Positions 9,096 through 18,197 are shown, numbered from the stretch's first letter. The stretch is 64,000 nucleotides of DNA from Gp6-AA40 sp036407095 (GCA_036407095.1 DASWZV010000129.1:1-64000); one strand, 5' to 3'. The notes: generated by a model from the sequence alone, not told the origin. Made by a program: numbers and translations.

Positions 9096-10115
9096 ATGGA
9101 TTCCTCGCTCATCGCTGTACTCGCGCTCGTCGCCGTCGCGCTGCTCTTCGATTACATCAACGGCTTTCACGACGCCGCCAACTCGATCGCGACGGTCGTC
9201 TCGACGCGTGTCCTCTCGCCAGGCAAAGCGGTCATCTGGGCCGCCTTCTTCAATTTTGCGGCGGCGTTTCTGTTCGGCACCGGCGTCGCCCAGACCGTCG
9301 GTTCGGGCATGGTCGACCTGCGTGTCGTCACCTTCTCGGTCATCTTCGCCGGCCTGACGGGCGCCATCGTGTGGGACCTGATTACCTGGTACTACGGGCT
9401 GCCGACGAGCTCCTCGCACGCGCTCTTCGGTGGATACGCCGGAGCCGCCATCGCCAAGGCGGGCCTCGGCGCGATCATCGCCTCGGGATGGACGCGCACG
9501 CTCATCTTCATCGTCGTCGCGCCGTTCATCGGTCTCGTGGTCGGACTCGTGCTGATGGCAGCGAGCCACTGGGTGTTTCGGCGCAGCACCCCACGGCGCG
9601 TCGATGCGTTCTTTCGCCGGATGCAGCTGCTGTCGGCCGCCGGGTTCAGCCTGATGCACGGCGCCAATGACGCGCAGAAGACGATGGGCATCATCGCCGG
9701 CGCGCTGTTTACGGGGGGCTTCCTGCAACGTGACGTGGCCGGCAAGCTGCCGATTCCTTTCTGGGTCGAGCTGCTCGCATATACGGCGATTGGACTCGGT
9801 ACGCTGTCAGGAGGCTGGCGCATCATCCACACGATGGGATCGAAGATCACGAAGCTGCAGCCAATGGGCGGGTTCGCGGCCGAGACCGGCGCCGCACTCG
9901 CCATCTACACGGCGACGGCTCTGGGCACGGGCATCAGCACGACTCACACGATCACAGGCGCCATCGTCGGCGTCGGATCGACTCGCCGCCTCTCTGCGGT
10001 TCGATGGGGCGTCGCCGGACAGATCGTGTGGGCGTGGCTGTTGACGATACCCGCGTCTGGGCTCATCGGTGCGATCGCGTACGGCCTTATCCGGCTGGTG
10101 TCCGGAGTCCGCTAG
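9096..10115 (+). CDS. pit: PiT-family inorganic phosphate transporter
   Basis: This protein has 339 residues and about nine hydrophobic helices. Both inverted PiT signature repeats are present: GFHDAANSIAT near residue 23 and GANDAQKTMG near residue 188. It imports metal-phosphate by proton or sodium symport through the inner membrane and works at lower affinity than Pst. It is preceded by its DUF47 partner and followed by a PhoB/PhoR pair on the same strand. A possible phase-matched Pho box upstream of the operon suggests that, unlike E. coli pitA, it may respond to phosphate. Confidence 0.95.
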   Translation: MDSSLIAVLALVAVALLFDYINGFHDAANSIATVVSTRVLSPGKAVIWAAFFNFAAAFLFGTGVAQTVGSGMVDLRVVTFSVIFAGLTGAIVWDLITWYYGLPTSSSHALFGGYAGAAIAKAGLGAIIASGWTRTLIFIVVAPFIGLVVGLVLMAASHWVFRRSTPRRVDAFFRRMQLLSAAGFSLMHGANDAQKTMGIIAGALFTGGFLQRDVAGKLPIPFWVELLAYTAIGLGTLSGGWRIIHTMGSKITKLQPMGGFAAETGAALAIYTATALGTGISTTHTITGAIVGVGSTRRLSAVRWGVAGQIVWAWLLTIPASGLIGAIAYGLIRLVSGVR

Positions 10116-10118
10116 GCC

Positions 10119-10226
10119 ACGAAGAACACGGGAGAGATCCAGGCCACAAAGGACACCCCAAATCTCCGTTCCTCTTCGTGTTCTTCGTGGCCCAATCCTC
10201 GGCGTCTTCGGTGTTCTTCGTGGCCC
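10119..10226. repeat. CACGAAGAACAC / GTTCTTCGTG interspersed repeat
   Basis: The pit-phoB gap holds one copy of CCACGAAGAACACGGGAG (from 10119) and two inverted copies of GTTCTTCGTGGCC downstream. It is a low-complexity, imperfect palindrome of the same general build as the CGGAG-type elements at 20.5, 29.2, 52.7 and 56.7 kb. Transcribed, it could fold and either stabilise the pit message or reduce read-through into phoB. Confidence 0.6.
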
Positions 10227-10271
10227 AGCCCGCCGAACAGATAAAATGCTCATGAGGACCGCCTGCTCGAC

Positions 10272-10970
10272 ATGAGCCCCGAATCGGCCACCCGTATCGT
10301 CGTCGCCGAGGACGATAGGGATATCGCCGATCTCATCGCGCATTATCTGCACAAAGCCGGATGGACCGCGCACGTGTCGCCGACCGGCGACGAGGCGCTG
10401 GCGCACATCCGCCGGCAGCCGGTCGACCTCGTCATCCTCGACGTGATGCTGCCGGGGCTGAGCGGACTCGAGGTGTGTCGCGCTCTGCGAGCCGATCAGA
10501 CGACCTCGTCTCTACCGATCATCATGGTCACGGCACGGGCGGAAGAGACCGACCGCATCATCGGTCTCGAGATCGGCGCCGACGACTACATCTCGAAGCC
10601 GTTCAGCCCCAACGAGCTGGTCGCGCGCGTTCGAGCGTTGATGCGTCGGTCCAAGCGGGCGGACGGGTCTCTCCCGACGCTGGCCTTCGGAACGCTCGTG
10701 ATGGACCTGGCTCGCCACACCGTCGTCGATGCCGGCCGCGAGGTGAAGCTGACGGCCAAGGAATTCATGCTGCTGCAGTATCTCCTCGAGCATCGAGGGC
10801 GTGTGCTCTCGCGTGACCTGCTCCTCGGCGACGTCTGGGGTTACACCTACACGGGCGGGACGAGAACCGTCGACGTGCACGTCCGCCGGCTGCGTGAGAA
10901 GCTGCCGGTCCTGGTCAAGGCGCTCGTCACGGTGAAACAATTTGGCTACAAGTTAGTGGAAGAATCTTAG
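10272..10970 (+). CDS. phoB: PhoB-like response regulator (OmpR family)
   Basis: This protein has 232 residues. The receiver domain (about 8-120) has the acidic pair EDD, phospho-acceptor Asp57 (VILDVMLP), Thr in MVTAR and Lys in SKPF. The C-terminal winged-helix domain (about 132-230) has the KLTAKEFMLLQYLLEH and TVDVHVRRLREKL segments of OmpR/PhoB proteins. Phosphorylated PhoB dimers bind 11-bp phased direct repeats. The partner kinase gene starts 34 bp downstream. Position behind DUF47-pit supports a phosphate role. The name phoB is inferred from context, since OmpR-family regulators are alike in sequence. Confidence 0.85.
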   Translation: MSPESATRIVVAEDDRDIADLIAHYLHKAGWTAHVSPTGDEALAHIRRQPVDLVILDVMLPGLSGLEVCRALRADQTTSSLPIIMVTARAEETDRIIGLEIGADDYISKPFSPNELVARVRALMRRSKRADGSLPTLAFGTLVMDLARHTVVDAGREVKLTAKEFMLLQYLLEHRGRVLSRDLLLGDVWGYTYTGGTRTVDVHVRRLREKLPVLVKALVTVKQFGYKLVEES

Positions 10971-11004
10971 TCGCGCAGCCACTCCAGTAGTGGTTCACCA
11001 CTCG

Positions 11005-12771
11005 ATGCGAACCACCTTCCGCACCCAGGTCTTCGTCGCGTCGTTTGCTGCGGCCGCCGCGTCGCTCCTCGTCCTCGCCGTGCTGGTCGCGTGGCGGATC
11101 GAAGGCCGGCAGCAGGCCGCCATCGAGCGCCACCTCACGGACGAGGCGCGTCTGATCGCATCGCTCCTCGAGTCCAACACCGATCGCGATGTCGCCGCTC
11201 TCGATCGCGAAGCGGACCGCCTCGGACAGCTCATCGCGAGCCGGATCACGCTCATCGCCGCTGACGGACGCGTGGTCGGCGATTCGACGCAGACCGAGCA
11301 GGAGCTCGCCACGCTGGAGAACCACGCGACCCGACCCGAGATTCTCGCCGCACGAGACGGCGCGGTGGGCACGAGCCGGCGGCACAGCACCACTGTCAGC
11401 ACCGACATGCTGTACGTCGCGACCCGCACCTCCCATCCGGTCGTTCGTTACGTGCGCGTGGCGCTGCCGTTGAGCGATGTCGACGCCCAGCTCGCCGTCA
11501 TCCGGAATTCGGCGCTGGCGGCGCTGCTGGTCTCGGTGCCGCTGGCGCTCCTCGTCTCGTGGCTGTTGTCGGCGCCGCTCGCCCGCCGTGTCCAGGCGAT
11601 TGCGAACGTCGCGCATCGGTACTCGAGCGGCGACCTCGCCCGCTCGACATACGACTACGGCGCGGACGAACTCGGGCTGGTCGCCCGCGTGATGGACGAC
11701 TCGGTCCACGAGCTCGGGCGGCGGCTCGGAGAACTCTCACGCGATCGGGCGCGCACGGAGGCGATCCTCACTGGCATGGTGGAGGGCGTGCTCGTCGTGG
11801 ACATCCACGGACGGCTGCAACTGGTGAATCGCGCCGCGCAGGCGATGCTGCGTGTCGAGCCGGCCGCCACCGGACGTCTGTATCTGGAGGCCATTCGACA
11901 TCCGGACGTCACCGCCCTGATCACGGCCGCGCTCCGGGGCGAGGAATCCGGCACCGAAGAACTGGCGCTCGGCCGCGACCCGGGGCGCACGTTCATCGCG
12001 CGCGCGGCACCCGTTCAGGCGCAGGGCGGGGGCGGCGCGGTGCTCGTGCTCCACGACATCACCGACCTGCGCCGCGCCGATCAGATCCGGCGCGACTTCG
12101 TCGCCAACGTCTCGCACGAGCTGCGGACGCCGCTGACCGCGATTCGTGGCTACGTCGAGGCGCTGCTCGACGACCCCGCCGATGCGGCCGACACCCACCG
12201 CTTCCTGGAGATCATCGCGCGCCATTCGACGCGGATGGAACGCCTCGTTCAGGATCTGCTGCGACTCGCGCGGCTCGATGCGAGGCAGGAAGTGCTGGAT
12301 GTGACGCGGTGTGATGTCGAGCAGCTGTTCGCTGGTGTGATCGCCGATCTCTCACCCGCCATCGAAGCCAAAGGCCAGCACGTGACGATCACGGTGCCGC
12401 CCGATGCCCGCCAGGTCGACGGCGATCCCGCGAAGCTGCACGACATCGTGCGGAACCTCGTGGAAAACGCGGTCAACTACTCGCCCGAGCGTGCCGACCT
12501 GCGGGTGAGTTCCGGGCTCGACGGGGGGACGTTCCTCATCATTGTTGCGGACTCCGGTCCCGGCATTCCCGAAGAAGATCTCGCGCGCGTGTTCGAGCGC
12601 TTCTACCGCGTGGACAAGTCCCGTTCGCGCCCAGGTGGAACCGGGCTCGGACTCGCGATCGTCAGGCATCTCGTCGAGTTGCATGGTGGAGAGGCGCGAG
12701 CCGAGAACGCCCCCGGAGGCGGCGCTGTTTTTACGATCAGGCTGCCAAACTCGGTCGGCGTTTCGCTGTAA
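11005..12771 (+). CDS. phoR: PhoR-like sensor histidine kinase
   Basis: This protein has 588 residues from the ATG at 11005; an in-frame GTG at 10990 is the alternative. Two TM helices (about 8-30 and 165-190) flank a periplasmic domain. HAMP, a PAS domain (about 245-345), the HisKA box with phospho-acceptor His371 (NVSHELRTPL) and a full ATPase domain (N box NLVENAVNYSPE, DSGPGIPEEDL, GGTGLGLAIV) follow. This is the PhoR/PnpS layout. It should phosphorylate the regulator encoded just upstream. An AGTGGT-TC-ACCACT hairpin (10989-11002) overlaps the start region and may tune translation. Confidence 0.88.
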   Translation: MRTTFRTQVFVASFAAAAASLLVLAVLVAWRIEGRQQAAIERHLTDEARLIASLLESNTDRDVAALDREADRLGQLIASRITLIAADGRVVGDSTQTEQELATLENHATRPEILAARDGAVGTSRRHSTTVSTDMLYVATRTSHPVVRYVRVALPLSDVDAQLAVIRNSALAALLVSVPLALLVSWLLSAPLARRVQAIANVAHRYSSGDLARSTYDYGADELGLVARVMDDSVHELGRRLGELSRDRARTEAILTGMVEGVLVVDIHGRLQLVNRAAQAMLRVEPAATGRLYLEAIRHPDVTALITAALRGEESGTEELALGRDPGRTFIARAAPVQAQGGGGAVLVLHDITDLRRADQIRRDFVANVSHELRTPLTAIRGYVEALLDDPADAADTHRFLEIIARHSTRMERLVQDLLRLARLDARQEVLDVTRCDVEQLFAGVIADLSPAIEAKGQHVTITVPPDARQVDGDPAKLHDIVRNLVENAVNYSPERADLRVSSGLDGGTFLIIVADSGPGIPEEDLARVFERFYRVDKSRSRPGGTGLGLAIVRHLVELHGGEARAENAPGGGAVFTIRLPNSVGVSL

Positions 12772-12831
12772 CGGTCGTCGTCCTTCCGCTCTTCATTGCA
12801 ATCTCGAAAACACACCTCGGCACCAAATCGA

Positions 12832-13189
12832 CCCACGCACGCCCGAAGCGGATGGTCTCAGCTGCTCAGCGAAGCGACGGCGACGTTCGGGCTCCTTGCA
12901 GTGATTTGGGGATGCGCTCGGCGGCGATCAGACGCGGTGGAGTTCGCTATCGGAGCTACATCACGGCCACGTACTAATTTACCGCTTCGACATCATTCGC
13001 CAATCCGGCCGTCACCCTCGCGCGCTCAATGACCAATACCCTTCGCCAGCATAAGCCCGGCTGATGTCGGTGGATTCGTTGCAGCGCAGATCGTCGGCGC
13101 GACGCTCGCGACAGCCCCTTTTTCGCTGGCTGGTGCCTGAGCTGCCTGACGTCGCGGAGCGTGTGCTGGTCCCGCACAAGCGAGCGTGA
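12832..13189 (+). pseudogene. decayed C-terminal half of an aquaporin (MIP family)
   Basis: Reading across frames recovers a continuous aquaporin C-terminal half: LLSEATATFGLLAVIWGC, YITATY then FTASTSFANPAVTLARS (with the second NPA box), FASISPADVGGFVAAQIVG and RWLVPELPDVAERVLVPH ending at TGA 13187-13189. The lesions are a one-base loss near 12957, an in-frame TAA at 12975-12977 where Trp is expected, a one-base gain near 13040, and a one-base gain in the T run near 13120. The N-terminal half with the first NPA box is absent. The gene is dead, truncated and not under selection. It lies between phoR and the TonB receptor. Confidence 0.85.
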
Positions 13190-13363
13190 CGATCCGTCTC
13201 GCAATCTTCACCCGGCTCACGTGGCGTTTATTCGAGTCCCGTTTGACGCAGAACGTGCGATCGGGCAATCCCGGTGCCACTACGTGGGTGTCCGAGGATG
13301 TCGATGCTTCGGAAGGCTGCCTTGCAGGGCTGATCAGGGAACCGAACTGACCGGGAAGACACG

Positions 13364-13400
13364 CCGCCGACGGGAGCTTCTGATTGGCTCCCATCGGCGG
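13364..13400 (-). terminator. hairpin downstream of the TonB-dependent receptor gene
   Basis: A 14-bp stem with one mismatch (CCGCCGA-C-GGGAGC against GCTCCC-A-TCGGCGG) and a 9-base loop begins 13 bp past the receptor stop codon. There is no T run, so it may act with Rho or as a 3'-end stabiliser. Confidence 0.6.
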
Positions 13401-13412
13401 TCAGTGGTCTCT

Positions 13413-16400
13413 CTAGAAGTTCACGCGCAGCGCGAACTGCACCTGACGATTCGTTCCCAAGCCGACCGTGCGGCTCAATGTGCTCGTCAGCTTGCCGAAC
13501 GTGCCGGCCGCGCCGGGCGTGAACGCCTGCCCGGGCTGCACTTTGTTCGCCTCGGTCAGGCTGTTGTTCGGCAGGGCGTTAGGCAGCGTGCCCCCTGGGT
13601 TGGTGAAGTTGGTGGTGTTGAAGATGTTGAATACCTCCGCACGCAGCTCCAGGTTCGGGCCCCCCATGTTGATCTTCTTCGAGGCGACGAAATCGACCTG
13701 CCTGAAACCTGGCCCGTGAATCGAGTTCCGCTCGAGGTTTCCGAACGTCCCCGGCGCAGGCGTCGCAAACGCCGCCGGGTTCAGGAACACCAAGCCGCCG
13801 TCCTTGATGAACGGATCGACGCCGGGCACGAGGTCGGGCCGACGCACGTTGCGCGAGCTCCCGCCACGAGGTGTGTTGATGACCGCTATCCGTTCTGCCG
13901 CAGGGTTGTTGAAAACGTTGCCCGCGCCGTCGACGTAGACGACGTCATTGCGTGTGATCAGCACGTTCACTGGCAGTCCGCTGCGCGCGTTGAGAATGCC
14001 GCCGACGCTCCAGCCGCCGGTCAGCGCACCGCTGCCCGGGAACGTGTAGAGAGCGCTGAGATTGAACGTATGACGGACGTCGAAGTTGTTATAGCCGTCG
14101 TCGTAGTCGAAATCCGCTATCGCGCGCGCATTGTTGGCCGCGGTGAGCGCTTCGTTCGATCCTGCCGTGTTTCCCTTGCTGTAGCCCAGAGTGTACTGAC
14201 CGTTCAGCATCAGGCCGTTGGCCGAGCGCCGCGTCAACGAGAGCTGCATCGCGTTGTAGCTGTCGTGACCGCCGCTCGTCTTGTAGTCGATCTCCGCGAA
14301 CGGGTTCTGCACGCCAGTCACGTTGCCGGCTGCGTCCTTCGTCACAATCGAGAACTCGCGGATCGGAACCGCCGCGGCTGTCGGACTCGACTGGAAGACG
14401 CCGACGATGTTGTTGGCGACACTGCGCAGGAAGAGATTGCGGCCCTGGCTCCCGACATACGCCGCCGTGGCGATCGTGTTTCCAGGAAGTTCTTGTTGCA
14501 GCGATGCGGTGTACTGGTAGACGCGCTCGGGAATCGAGTACTCGTTGGCGTAGGCCCGAGGCTGGAATGCGCGGTTGTTCGGATTGTTGACGAAGCTGGC
14601 GCGCAGCTGATCGATATTCACCGGGAACGTCACCCCGGTCAGCGTCGTGCGGATGACGTCCGATTCCACTGGCTGAATCTGATCTTCGGTCTGCCCTGGA
14701 CCCACGAAGATCCCGAAGCCGCCCTTCAACGCCGTCTTATTGGTGGGCGAGTAGGCGAGCGAAATGCGCGGCTGGAAGTTGTTTTTCTTCGATGTGTACT
14801 CCGGTGTGGTCGGCGGATCGATGACGCCGGTGTCGATGTTCCACTTGATGATGTTGTTGTCCCGCTCTCGCAGCACGCTGTAGTAGTCGTAGCGAAGGCC
14901 GGCGTTCATCGTGACCTTCGGCCCCATCTTCCACTCGTCCTGCAGGAACGCGACGTAGTACTGCTGCTCGATGTGACGCGGACCGGAAGCGCCGGTGTTG
15001 AAGACGCTCGGGTCACTGAGGTTGCCGACGTACTGAACATTCGACGGGTTGTTCGCCAGGAACGCGTCGATGTTCGCGAAGCTGTAGGTCGTGCCGCCAA
15101 CGCGGTCGGTCTCCATGCGGATCATGCGCACATCGGCGCCCGCCTTCATGACGTGGTTGCCCGCGACACGGCTCAGAGTATCGGCGAAGGTCAGTGAGTA
15201 CGGATCGTACGGGGACGCGTGGCCGTTGGTCGCGCTGTTAGCGCGCACCAGGCCGCCTGGTATCGTTACGCCCGTCGACGCGCCCTGGCCGGCGATGCCG
15301 GTGTTCGCGATCGAGCCGGTGAGGTTGATAGCGAGCAACCCGAAGTCGATTCCGTTGACGACCGGTGCGTTGCCTACAATGGTCGTCGGCGCGGCGTTGT
15401 AGCCGACCTTGAATTCGTTGAGTGTCGAACCGCCGCTGAGAATCCCCTGCAGGTTGAACACGGCATTGCTCGGGTTGTCGGTGATGTGCACCTGACGGCC
15501 GCTCACACCTTCGAACTGATCGCTCTTGCCCTGGTCGTGAAAGACGCGCACATACGACGACCAGTTGTTGGTCATCTTGAAATCGACGCGGGCGCTGAAC
15601 GCGTGCTCTTGAACCTTCTGCTCCGCCTGCAGCTGCGCGATATCGAACAGCGGGTCTTGGGACTTGCCCGCGAGGATGACGCCGCCGGGTGCGAGGAAAC
15701 CCCCGCGCAGCACGGCGATCGCGGGTACGGCCCTCGACCACGCGAGATCGCTCGGTATCGCTTCGATCGCGTTGGTGCCCGCGGTCAGCCGGTATCCCTC
15801 GTAGCTGGCGAAGAAGAACGCCTTGTCCTTGACGATCGCGCCGCCAAGCGAGCCCCCGAACTGGTGCTGAGACAGCGGCGACTTCGGCAGTTCGTCGATG
15901 ACGCTTCCGTCATCGCGCCGCGTGGAATCGAAGTAGTTGCGCGCATCGAGCGCTTCGTTGCGGACGTACTCGAAGATCGATCCGCGGTAGCGATTGGCGC
16001 CGGACTTGGTGATGACGTTCACTTGTCCCCCGGTGCCGGTGCCGAACTCGGCGGGGAAGTTGCTCGATTCGACCCGAAACTCCTGAACGTTTTCGAGGCT
16101 TGCCTGCAGCTTGAAGGGGGACGGCACCTCACCATTCAGATTGCCAGGTGCAGCGTCGATGATCGCGGATCCCTCGATCCCGTCGTACCGGATCACGTTC
16201 TGCTCGACGGCGCGGCCGGAGAACCGGATTTCCTGCCAGGTCCCGCTTCCGGAGTTCTGTGCCCCTGGCGCCTGCAGCATCAGCTGCGACATCTGCCGGC
16301 CGTTGACGGGCAGCGCCTGCACTTCGGCCTCGTTCACGTTCACACCTTGTCGCGCTGAACTGAGATCGATGACGTTGGACGTGGCGGTCACGGTCACTGA

Positions 16401-16757
16401 TTCGGTCACGCCGGCCGGCTTCATCTGCAGGTCGAGCGAGAAGTCCTGCCCCGCGACGAGCTCCAAATCGGTAAGTTCGAGGGGCGCGAACTGACCGAAG
16501 CGAACAGTAAGTGTGTAGCGAGACGGCCTCAGATTTTGGACTACGTAACGGCCGTCAGCATTGGACATCGCGGTGCGCTCTTCACCGGTTCGCTCGTTCT
16601 TGACCGTCACGGTCGCGCCTGGGAGGATGGCTCCCGATTGATCCACGACGGTCCCCGAGAATCGTCCGTTGCTTTGTGCCGCGGCCATGGCCGGGTACGC
16701 CAGCATGACTGTGACGAGTACGAGTCCGTAAAGAGTGCTTCTCTGCAGCCTCTTCAT
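13413..16757 (-). CDS. TonB-dependent outer-membrane receptor, Oar-like
   Basis: This protein has 1,114 residues from the ATG at 16757, which begins a signal peptide (MKRLQRSTLYG...AMAAAQ). An N-terminal carboxypeptidase-regulatory Ig-like domain (about 28-110, GTVVDQSGAILPGATVTV) leads into a plug domain (GVNVNEAEVQALPVNGRQ; GTGGQVNVITKSG) and a long beta-barrel ending in QFALRVNF, with the terminal Phe expected for BAM insertion. This large Oar-type architecture is hugely expanded in Acidobacteriota, and substrates are mostly unknown. The 11-bp-phased repeats about 95 bp upstream raise the possibility that it is a phosphate-responsive importer, for example of an organophosphate. A hairpin follows the stop. 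Confidence 0.92.
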   Translation of the reverse strand: MKRLQRSTLYGLVLVTVMLAYPAMAAAQSNGRFSGTVVDQSGAILPGATVTVKNERTGEERTAMSNADGRYVVQNLRPSRYTLTVRFGQFAPLELTDLELVAGQDFSLDLQMKPAGVTESVTVTATSNVIDLSSARQGVNVNEAEVQALPVNGRQMSQLMLQAPGAQNSGSGTWQEIRFSGRAVEQNVIRYDGIEGSAIIDAAPGNLNGEVPSPFKLQASLENVQEFRVESSNFPAEFGTGTGGQVNVITKSGANRYRGSIFEYVRNEALDARNYFDSTRRDDGSVIDELPKSPLSQHQFGGSLGGAIVKDKAFFFASYEGYRLTAGTNAIEAIPSDLAWSRAVPAIAVLRGGFLAPGGVILAGKSQDPLFDIAQLQAEQKVQEHAFSARVDFKMTNNWSSYVRVFHDQGKSDQFEGVSGRQVHITDNPSNAVFNLQGILSGGSTLNEFKVGYNAAPTTIVGNAPVVNGIDFGLLAINLTGSIANTGIAGQGASTGVTIPGGLVRANSATNGHASPYDPYSLTFADTLSRVAGNHVMKAGADVRMIRMETDRVGGTTYSFANIDAFLANNPSNVQYVGNLSDPSVFNTGASGPRHIEQQYYVAFLQDEWKMGPKVTMNAGLRYDYYSVLRERDNNIIKWNIDTGVIDPPTTPEYTSKKNNFQPRISLAYSPTNKTALKGGFGIFVGPGQTEDQIQPVESDVIRTTLTGVTFPVNIDQLRASFVNNPNNRAFQPRAYANEYSIPERVYQYTASLQQELPGNTIATAAYVGSQGRNLFLRSVANNIVGVFQSSPTAAAVPIREFSIVTKDAAGNVTGVQNPFAEIDYKTSGGHDSYNAMQLSLTRRSANGLMLNGQYTLGYSKGNTAGSNEALTAANNARAIADFDYDDGYNNFDVRHTFNLSALYTFPGSGALTGGWSVGGILNARSGLPVNVLITRNDVVYVDGAGNVFNNPAAERIAVINTPRGGSSRNVRRPDLVPGVDPFIKDGGLVFLNPAAFATPAPGTFGNLERNSIHGPGFRQVDFVASKKINMGGPNLELRAEVFNIFNTTNFTNPGGTLPNALPNNSLTEANKVQPGQAFTPGAAGTFGKLTSTLSRTVGLGTNRQVQFALRVNF

Positions 16758-16851
16758 GTGCTTCACCGCTCCCTTTCGCCCCGGCTCCGCGCCGAGTGCA
16801 GCCTTACAGGTCTTTGAAGTCGCCACGCTATCGGGAGGGTGTGATCCGTCA

Positions 16852-16880
16852 ACGACAGGCGTGTTACGAGGGCGTTAATT
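16852..16880 (-). promoter_or_regulatory. candidate Pho box upstream of the TonB-dependent receptor
   Basis: Read on the minus strand, AATTAAC, TCGTAAC and CTGTCGT recur with exact 11-bp spacing, and a further GTGTAAC lies 9 bp before the first. The site is about 95 bp from the receptor start, the same geometry as before the orphan regulator at 36973. Confidence 0.45.
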
Positions 16881-17038
16881 TCGTTACACGTTCAGGAAAA
16901 GGAGGGATCTTCCGTTGATGCTCGCAGACATGACCCGCGGCGCCAGACGACCGCTCGGATCCGACGTCGTTAAAGCTGCCTCAATTCGCGGTCCTGATGT
17001 GCTAACCGCCGGACGCTCACCTTAATTAAACTGAACAG

Positions 17039-17410
17039 GTGAGATTCGTGTTGATTGGTGTCGGCGGCGCGGCCGGGGCGATCGCCCGCTATCTCCTCGG
17101 CGGCGTCGTGCACCAGTGGGTACCCGGGTTCTTCCCCTATGGGACCTTTGTCGTCAACATCCTTGGCTGTCTGGTCTTCGGCATGATTGTCGGCCTCGCC
17201 GAATCCCGATTCGTCGTCGGACCGGAGGCACGCGCGTTTCTTCTGGTGGGTGTGCTGGGCGGGTTTACCACGTTTTCGAGCTTCACCTTCGAAACCTTCG
17301 AGCTCGTACGCGGCGGGCAGATGGTCGCCGCCGGTGTGAACGTAATCGGTCAGATCGTGATCGGATTCCTCCTGTTGTGGGCCGGGTTCGCCGTGGGGCG
17401 GGCGGTGTGA
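17039..17410 (+). CDS. crcB: fluoride channel CrcB (Fluc)
   Basis: This protein has 123 residues, starts at GTG and has four hydrophobic helices. Family marks are present: GAAGAIARYLL in helix 1, VNILGC in helix 2 (the channel Asn) and GGFTTFSSFTFE in helix 3 (the Phe-box and Na+ site). Fluc dimers export toxic fluoride from the cytoplasm. The stop is 10 bp before the DUF190 gene, an operon pairing seen in many bacteria. I looked upstream for a fluoride riboswitch (crcB motif) and did not find its conserved core. Confidence 0.95.
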   Translation: MRFVLIGVGGAAGAIARYLLGGVVHQWVPGFFPYGTFVVNILGCLVFGMIVGLAESRFVVGPEARAFLLVGVLGGFTTFSSFTFETFELVRGGQMVAAGVNVIGQIVIGFLLLWAGFAVGRAV

Positions 17411-17419
17411 GCGTGCACC

Positions 17420-17767
17420 ATGAAGATTCCCACTGAAGGCAAGTTGCTGCGGATATTTGTCGGTGAAGCGGACCGCTGGCATGGCAAGCCGCTGTACCAG
17501 GCCATCGTCGAAGAGGCGCGCATGCGGGGGCTGGCCGGTGCGACGGTCCTCAAAGGCTTCGTCGGCTTCGGCGCGCACAGCCGCCTTCACACATCGACGA
17601 TTCTGCGTCTTTCGACCGACCTGCCGGTCGTCGTCGAGATCGTCGACGCCGCCGAGAAGATCGAGGCCTTCCTGCCGATGCTGGATGAAATGGTGCAGGA
17701 GGGGCTGGTCACACTCGAGCGCGCGGAGGTCATCCTCTATCGCGGCCCGGCCACGCCCCGTTCGTGA
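17420..17767 (+). CDS. DUF190 PII-like protein
   Basis: This protein has 115 residues and matches DUF190 from end to end: LLRIFVGEADRWHGKPLYQAIVEEAR, GLAGATVLKGFVGFG and VVVEIVDAAEKIEAFLPMLDEMV. Known structures in this family have a PII-like ferredoxin fold, and a small-molecule sensor role is suspected but not established. It follows crcB by 10 bp and very likely shares its transcript, so a part in fluoride response is the natural inference. It is 5 bp from the convergent secreted-protein gene. Confidence 0.9.
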   Translation: MKIPTEGKLLRIFVGEADRWHGKPLYQAIVEEARMRGLAGATVLKGFVGFGAHSRLHTSTILRLSTDLPVVVEIVDAAEKIEAFLPMLDEMVQEGLVTLERAEVILYRGPATPRS

Positions 17768-17771
17768 CGAC

Positions 17772-18146
17772 CTATCTGGAGCCGCCCATCGCCTCGACCC
17801 GGGCGATGCCCGATACCGTCGCGCGGGGGCCATTGGTTCCGACGAGCACGCCCGTGATTTGGTACGTTCCCATCGGTAGGTTGCGGAATTCGAAGACGTT
17901 GACAGGCTGGGCGTCTTTGCCGTCCAGTTGCACTTCGCTGCTTCGATAGTAGTCGTCGGACGCCGCCACGATCTGAAGAGTCCGGTTCGCGGCGTCACTC
18001 TCTACTATCACTCGCACAGTGACCTGGGCGGGGGCGCGGCTGATTGCTGGCGAAACCTGTATGCGCAGGGGAGCGCTTCCCTTGATGCCGGTCGACATCA
18101 AGACTGCCGCGCCAAGAACGACCGCGATCCGAAGTGACCTGTTCAT
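17772..18146 (-). CDS. secreted hypothetical protein, Ig/CARDB-like
   Basis: This 124-residue protein starts at the ATG at 18146, with a clear signal peptide (MNRSLRIAVVLGAAVLMSTG). The mature part is a short beta-rich domain (TVRVIVESDAANRTLQIVAASDDYYRSS; VNVFEFRNLPMGTYQITGVLVG) like a single immunoglobulin-type fold. I do not recognise a named family. It may be periplasmic or surface exposed. An array of four heptamers, three of them GTNA-type in phase, lies 52-91 bp upstream. It is convergent with crcB-DUF190. Confidence 0.7.
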   Translation of the reverse strand: MNRSLRIAVVLGAAVLMSTGIKGSAPLRIQVSPAISRAPAQVTVRVIVESDAANRTLQIVAASDDYYRSSEVQLDGKDAQPVNVFEFRNLPMGTYQITGVLVGTNGPRATVSGIARVEAMGGSR

Positions 18147-18197
18147 CGCAGTTGGCTCCAATTCCGGCACCTGGCCAACACGCTTATCTGGCAAATC

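Noticed and set aside
13190..13363. Arsenate reductase remnant next to the aquaporin fossil
   Set aside because: Aquaporins are often beside arsenic genes, but no CX5R or other arsenate-reductase segment could be read in any frame.
13161..15197. 678-codon open frame antisense to the TonB receptor
   Set aside because: Arg/Val/Asp-rich shadow typical of high-GC third-codon bias; the minus-strand receptor is complete and recognisable.
16861..17038. Fluoride riboswitch before crcB
   Set aside because: I found CTGATG and ACCGCC-like pieces but not in the order or pairing of the crcB motif.
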